Shown piece by piece: positions 61,665 through 64,000 of a stretch of 64,000 bases of DNA. Source of the DNA: Anas platyrhynchos (taxonomy: Eukaryota; Chordata; Aves; Anseriformes; Anatidae); NCBI RefSeq assembly GCF_047663525.1, contig NC_092613.1, forward strand, positions 6,101,501 to 6,165,500. Reading direction: 5' to 3'. Numbering within the stretch: the first letter of the stretch is position 1; each line of letters begins with the position of its first letter. A program made the position numbers and the translations under genes. The notes beneath the pieces were generated by a model, which had not been told where the DNA came from, ran no database searches, and saw only the letters and a list, made by a program, of their open reading frames with translations.

Positions 61665-61972
61665 CTACGATATATAAAGGGCACTTACAACAATAATGGA
61701 GAAAGACTTCCTTATCAGGGCCCATAGCGGCAGGACAAGGGGAGCAGTACTAAACTGAAAGAGGGTAGGTTTAGGTTGAAGGAAGAGATTTTTTGCAATG
61801 AATGTGTTGAGACACGGGAACACGTTGCCAGAGAAGTTGTGGTTATCCCCATCATTGGAAATAGGTTTGGATGGGGCTTTGAACAACACGGTCTGGTGTC
61901 GGGTACCCCTGCCTACAGCAGGGGAGTTGGGCTGGGTGGTCTTTAAGGGTCCCTTCCAACCCTACCTTTGAG
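61665..61972 (+). mobile_element. CR1 3' fragment
   Basis: Sense CR1: GGAGAAAGACTTCCTTATCA, then AAACTGAAAGAGGGTAGGTT, GTTTGGATGGGGCTTTGAAC and TTTAAGGGTCCCTTCCAACC. It lacks most of the terminal octamers. Confidence 0.85.
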
Positions 61973-62695
61973 GAACCCATACAACACACATCCTTCATTT
62001 ATTCTGGGCCTTTGGTGTCTCTGCTTGGCTTCAGGCACGCAAGTAGAAAAACCTTGCCACCTCTTGCTGAATACTGGAGACCTGCTCAGGGGCTGAAATC
62101 TCTAAAATCCTCCTGGATTTGGTCCAGCTGTCAGAGGCATCTTCTGTCTTCCCACACAGACACATCAGCTGTCACTGTCGGGAATGCCTGGGCTTTCCTC
62201 CATTCCACCCAGCACGTCCCTGATGCTATGATTTCCTAACCTGGCTCTTCAGGGGTGCGGCCAGATTTATCTCTCTGCACTGGGGTCCTGTCAATAAGCC
62301 CAGCAAGAAAAATGGCCATGCTGCTTCTTTGTGGGGGGCTTGGATTACAGCGACATGAGGAGGATCTAATTCTGTAAGCAAGAAATTAAGATCTCATCAC
62401 TTAGTCCTATATTTTACCTGGGAGATAAGTAAGGCAATGTATCCATAAATGTGGGCTGGAAATGTTGGCCAAAACCAATTTCTAAATAGTACCTACTTCC
62501 CGTACAGAAAGGATCATTTCTCACCGGAAAATGTGAATACCCAGCATTTCAGCTAAATCCCCAAATACTTTGAGTTTCAGGCAAAATACATTGTTATTTA
62601 CATTATTACTAAAATTTTAACATTCAACCCCCATCTGCCTCAATGTGCTCAGTTTTCATGCCGAGGTGCAGCACTCACCCAGGGGACATCGGCAG
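61973..62695. other. Stretch without recognised gene
   Basis: Nothing identifiable; the later part is AT-rich and the sequence runs into the LTR that follows. Confidence 0.5.
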
Positions 62696-63264
62696 TGGGT
62701 TTACGTGGCAAGGTTTGGGTAGCAGGGGGCTGCAGGGGTGGCTTCTGCAAGAAGAACCCAGAAGCTGCCCATGGAGAGGAGCCCACGCAGGAGCAGGGGA
62801 TCTGGGGGGAGCTGCCACCCATCCGTGGGGGACCCGTGCTGGAGCAGTTTGCTCCTGGGGGATGGACCCCGTGAGATGGAGCTGTGTGGGAGCAGTTCCT
62901 GAAGAGCTGTGGCCTGTGGGCAGCCCCTGCAGGCTCAGTTTGGGAAGGATGGCAGAGACGAAGTGCCATAGACTGACCACAGCCGCCGTTCCCCTTCCCC
63001 ATGCTGCTTGGGGGGGAGGAGGTGTTTTTGGTTTCTTTTCTTTGTTTCTCACTTCCCTAGCTTGTTAGCAATAGGCAATGAATCTTACTGTCTCCCTGCT
63101 CTGAGTCTGTTTTGTCTGTCATGATAACTGTTGAGCGATCTGATCTCTCTGTCCTTATCTCAACCCTTGAGCCCTTCGCAGACTATTTCCTTTCCCTTTG
63201 AGGAGGGGAAGTGAGAGAGCAGTTGTGGTGGAGCTTGCCTGCCCACCTGAGGAAAACCACCACA
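62696..63264 (+). mobile_element. Probable solo LTR of an avian ERV
   Basis: Begins TGGGTTTACGTGGCAAGGTT, passes through TTTGTTTCTCACTTCCCTAG and CTTGTTAGCAATAGGCAATG, and ends near AAAACCACCACA, matching from memory a common bird LTR type. No internal genes adjoin it. The boundaries are approximate. Confidence 0.6.
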
Positions 63265-64000
63265 GCATCTCCTTTTGTCTCCGTCCCCAAATTAACTTTT
63301 GTGCCCCCAAAATGGGGGGTCTTCTTGCTGGGACACCACATTCCACCCCGGCTGGTGGAGTGGCTCCATGGGAGCAGCTTCTCCCTCTCTGTTTTGTACC
63401 CACAAGCGAAGCTGTCGTGGTGGATAACCAAAGACCCTCATCTCCTGTGGCTTGTCCCTGTAGGAACCCTTTGACTTTGGATTTGGGCAACCTGCCACGA
63501 TGCCTTTGTGGTCTATGGCAGGGAGCGCAGTGCTTCTGCGCTTGGTGTATTCGACATCCGTCGGTCTCGTTGCGAAGTGAGAATAAACAAGATGCCAACA
63601 TACTACAGTAACGTGGCCCAGATAAGTCTGGATGATAAACCACGTTGATTCACTTGCTCTTAACCTATGAGTCATCCCATGAGTCAACAGAGAAAACAGC
63701 ATCTAAACGTCACCGAGCAGGTCTTAAAACCTCAAATTTCATTCATATCAAGAACTGCAAGTGAAATAATTGCATTGATGTTCTTTTTCCAGAGGAAAGT
63801 GTTTAATTTTCAGCTGCACTCACCCAAATTGAAATAGAAGAGAAATCTGAGTGCTCATTTCCTTATGAACTATAGTTTTGGTATTGATTTTTTCCCCTTT
63901 CTGAGTTCTTTAAATTGCTTTTTTTTTTTTTTTTTTAACACGTAATCAAAAGAAACATGCTTTTTGCAAAGTGTTTTGGTTTAGATTAGACACCACAACC
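63265..64000. other. Right edge, unassigned
   Basis: The minus strand has an open stretch over 63,292-63,702 whose translation (for example RPTDVEYTKRRSTALPAIDH) I do not recognise. It could belong to a further repeat or an exon. The last 300 bases are AT-rich with a poly-T run. Confidence 0.35.

Overview
This is vertebrate nuclear DNA and almost certainly a bird. CR1 LINE fragments with the avian-type 3' tail are scattered throughout, there are two LTRs of kinds common in birds, and the genes have short introns with Ig-type phase-1 exons. The species cannot be read from the sequence. A TREM cluster beside DENND2D resembles what I recall of chicken chromosome 26 (recollection, not checked).

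Left third (1-21.7 kb, + strand): a tandem array of receptor genes of the TREM/CD300 Ig-V type, here called units A-E. A is cut by the window's left edge. Each unit has a signal-peptide exon, a long first intron holding a perfect (GGGAA)n array, two IgV exons (V1, V2), a short hinge exon and a membrane/tail module. Units A-D end in a transmembrane (TM) helix with a central Lys and a short tyrosine-free tail, the layout of DAP12-coupled activating receptors. Unit E has almost the same promoter and ectodomain but ends in an uncharged TM helix and a tail with three ITIM-type tyrosines. The array is therefore a paired activating/inhibitory receptor family. Its members alternate in type, which points to a two-gene unit of about 9.6 kb. 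There are signs of recombination or conversion between copies, and B has an in-frame fusion of its TM and tail exons.

Middle (24.4-35.2 kb, + strand): a clear TREM2 orthologue (one IgV, TM Lys) and then a second inhibitory two-IgV TREM gene with three tyrosine motifs. Its second IgV domain has lost the canonical F-strand Cys.

35.2-44.7 kb: no gene recognised. It holds CR1 pieces, a probable LTR and a short tandem repeat.

44.8-54.6 kb (- strand): a complete 12-exon DENND2D (468 codons), with a solo LTR in one intron and a GC-rich promoter region at its 5' end. 54.6-64 kb: no gene recognised. It has GC-rich sequence, a CR1 3' fragment and an LTR.

All gene models were assembled by eye from splice signals, intron phase and family resemblance. 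No alignment or expression data were used.
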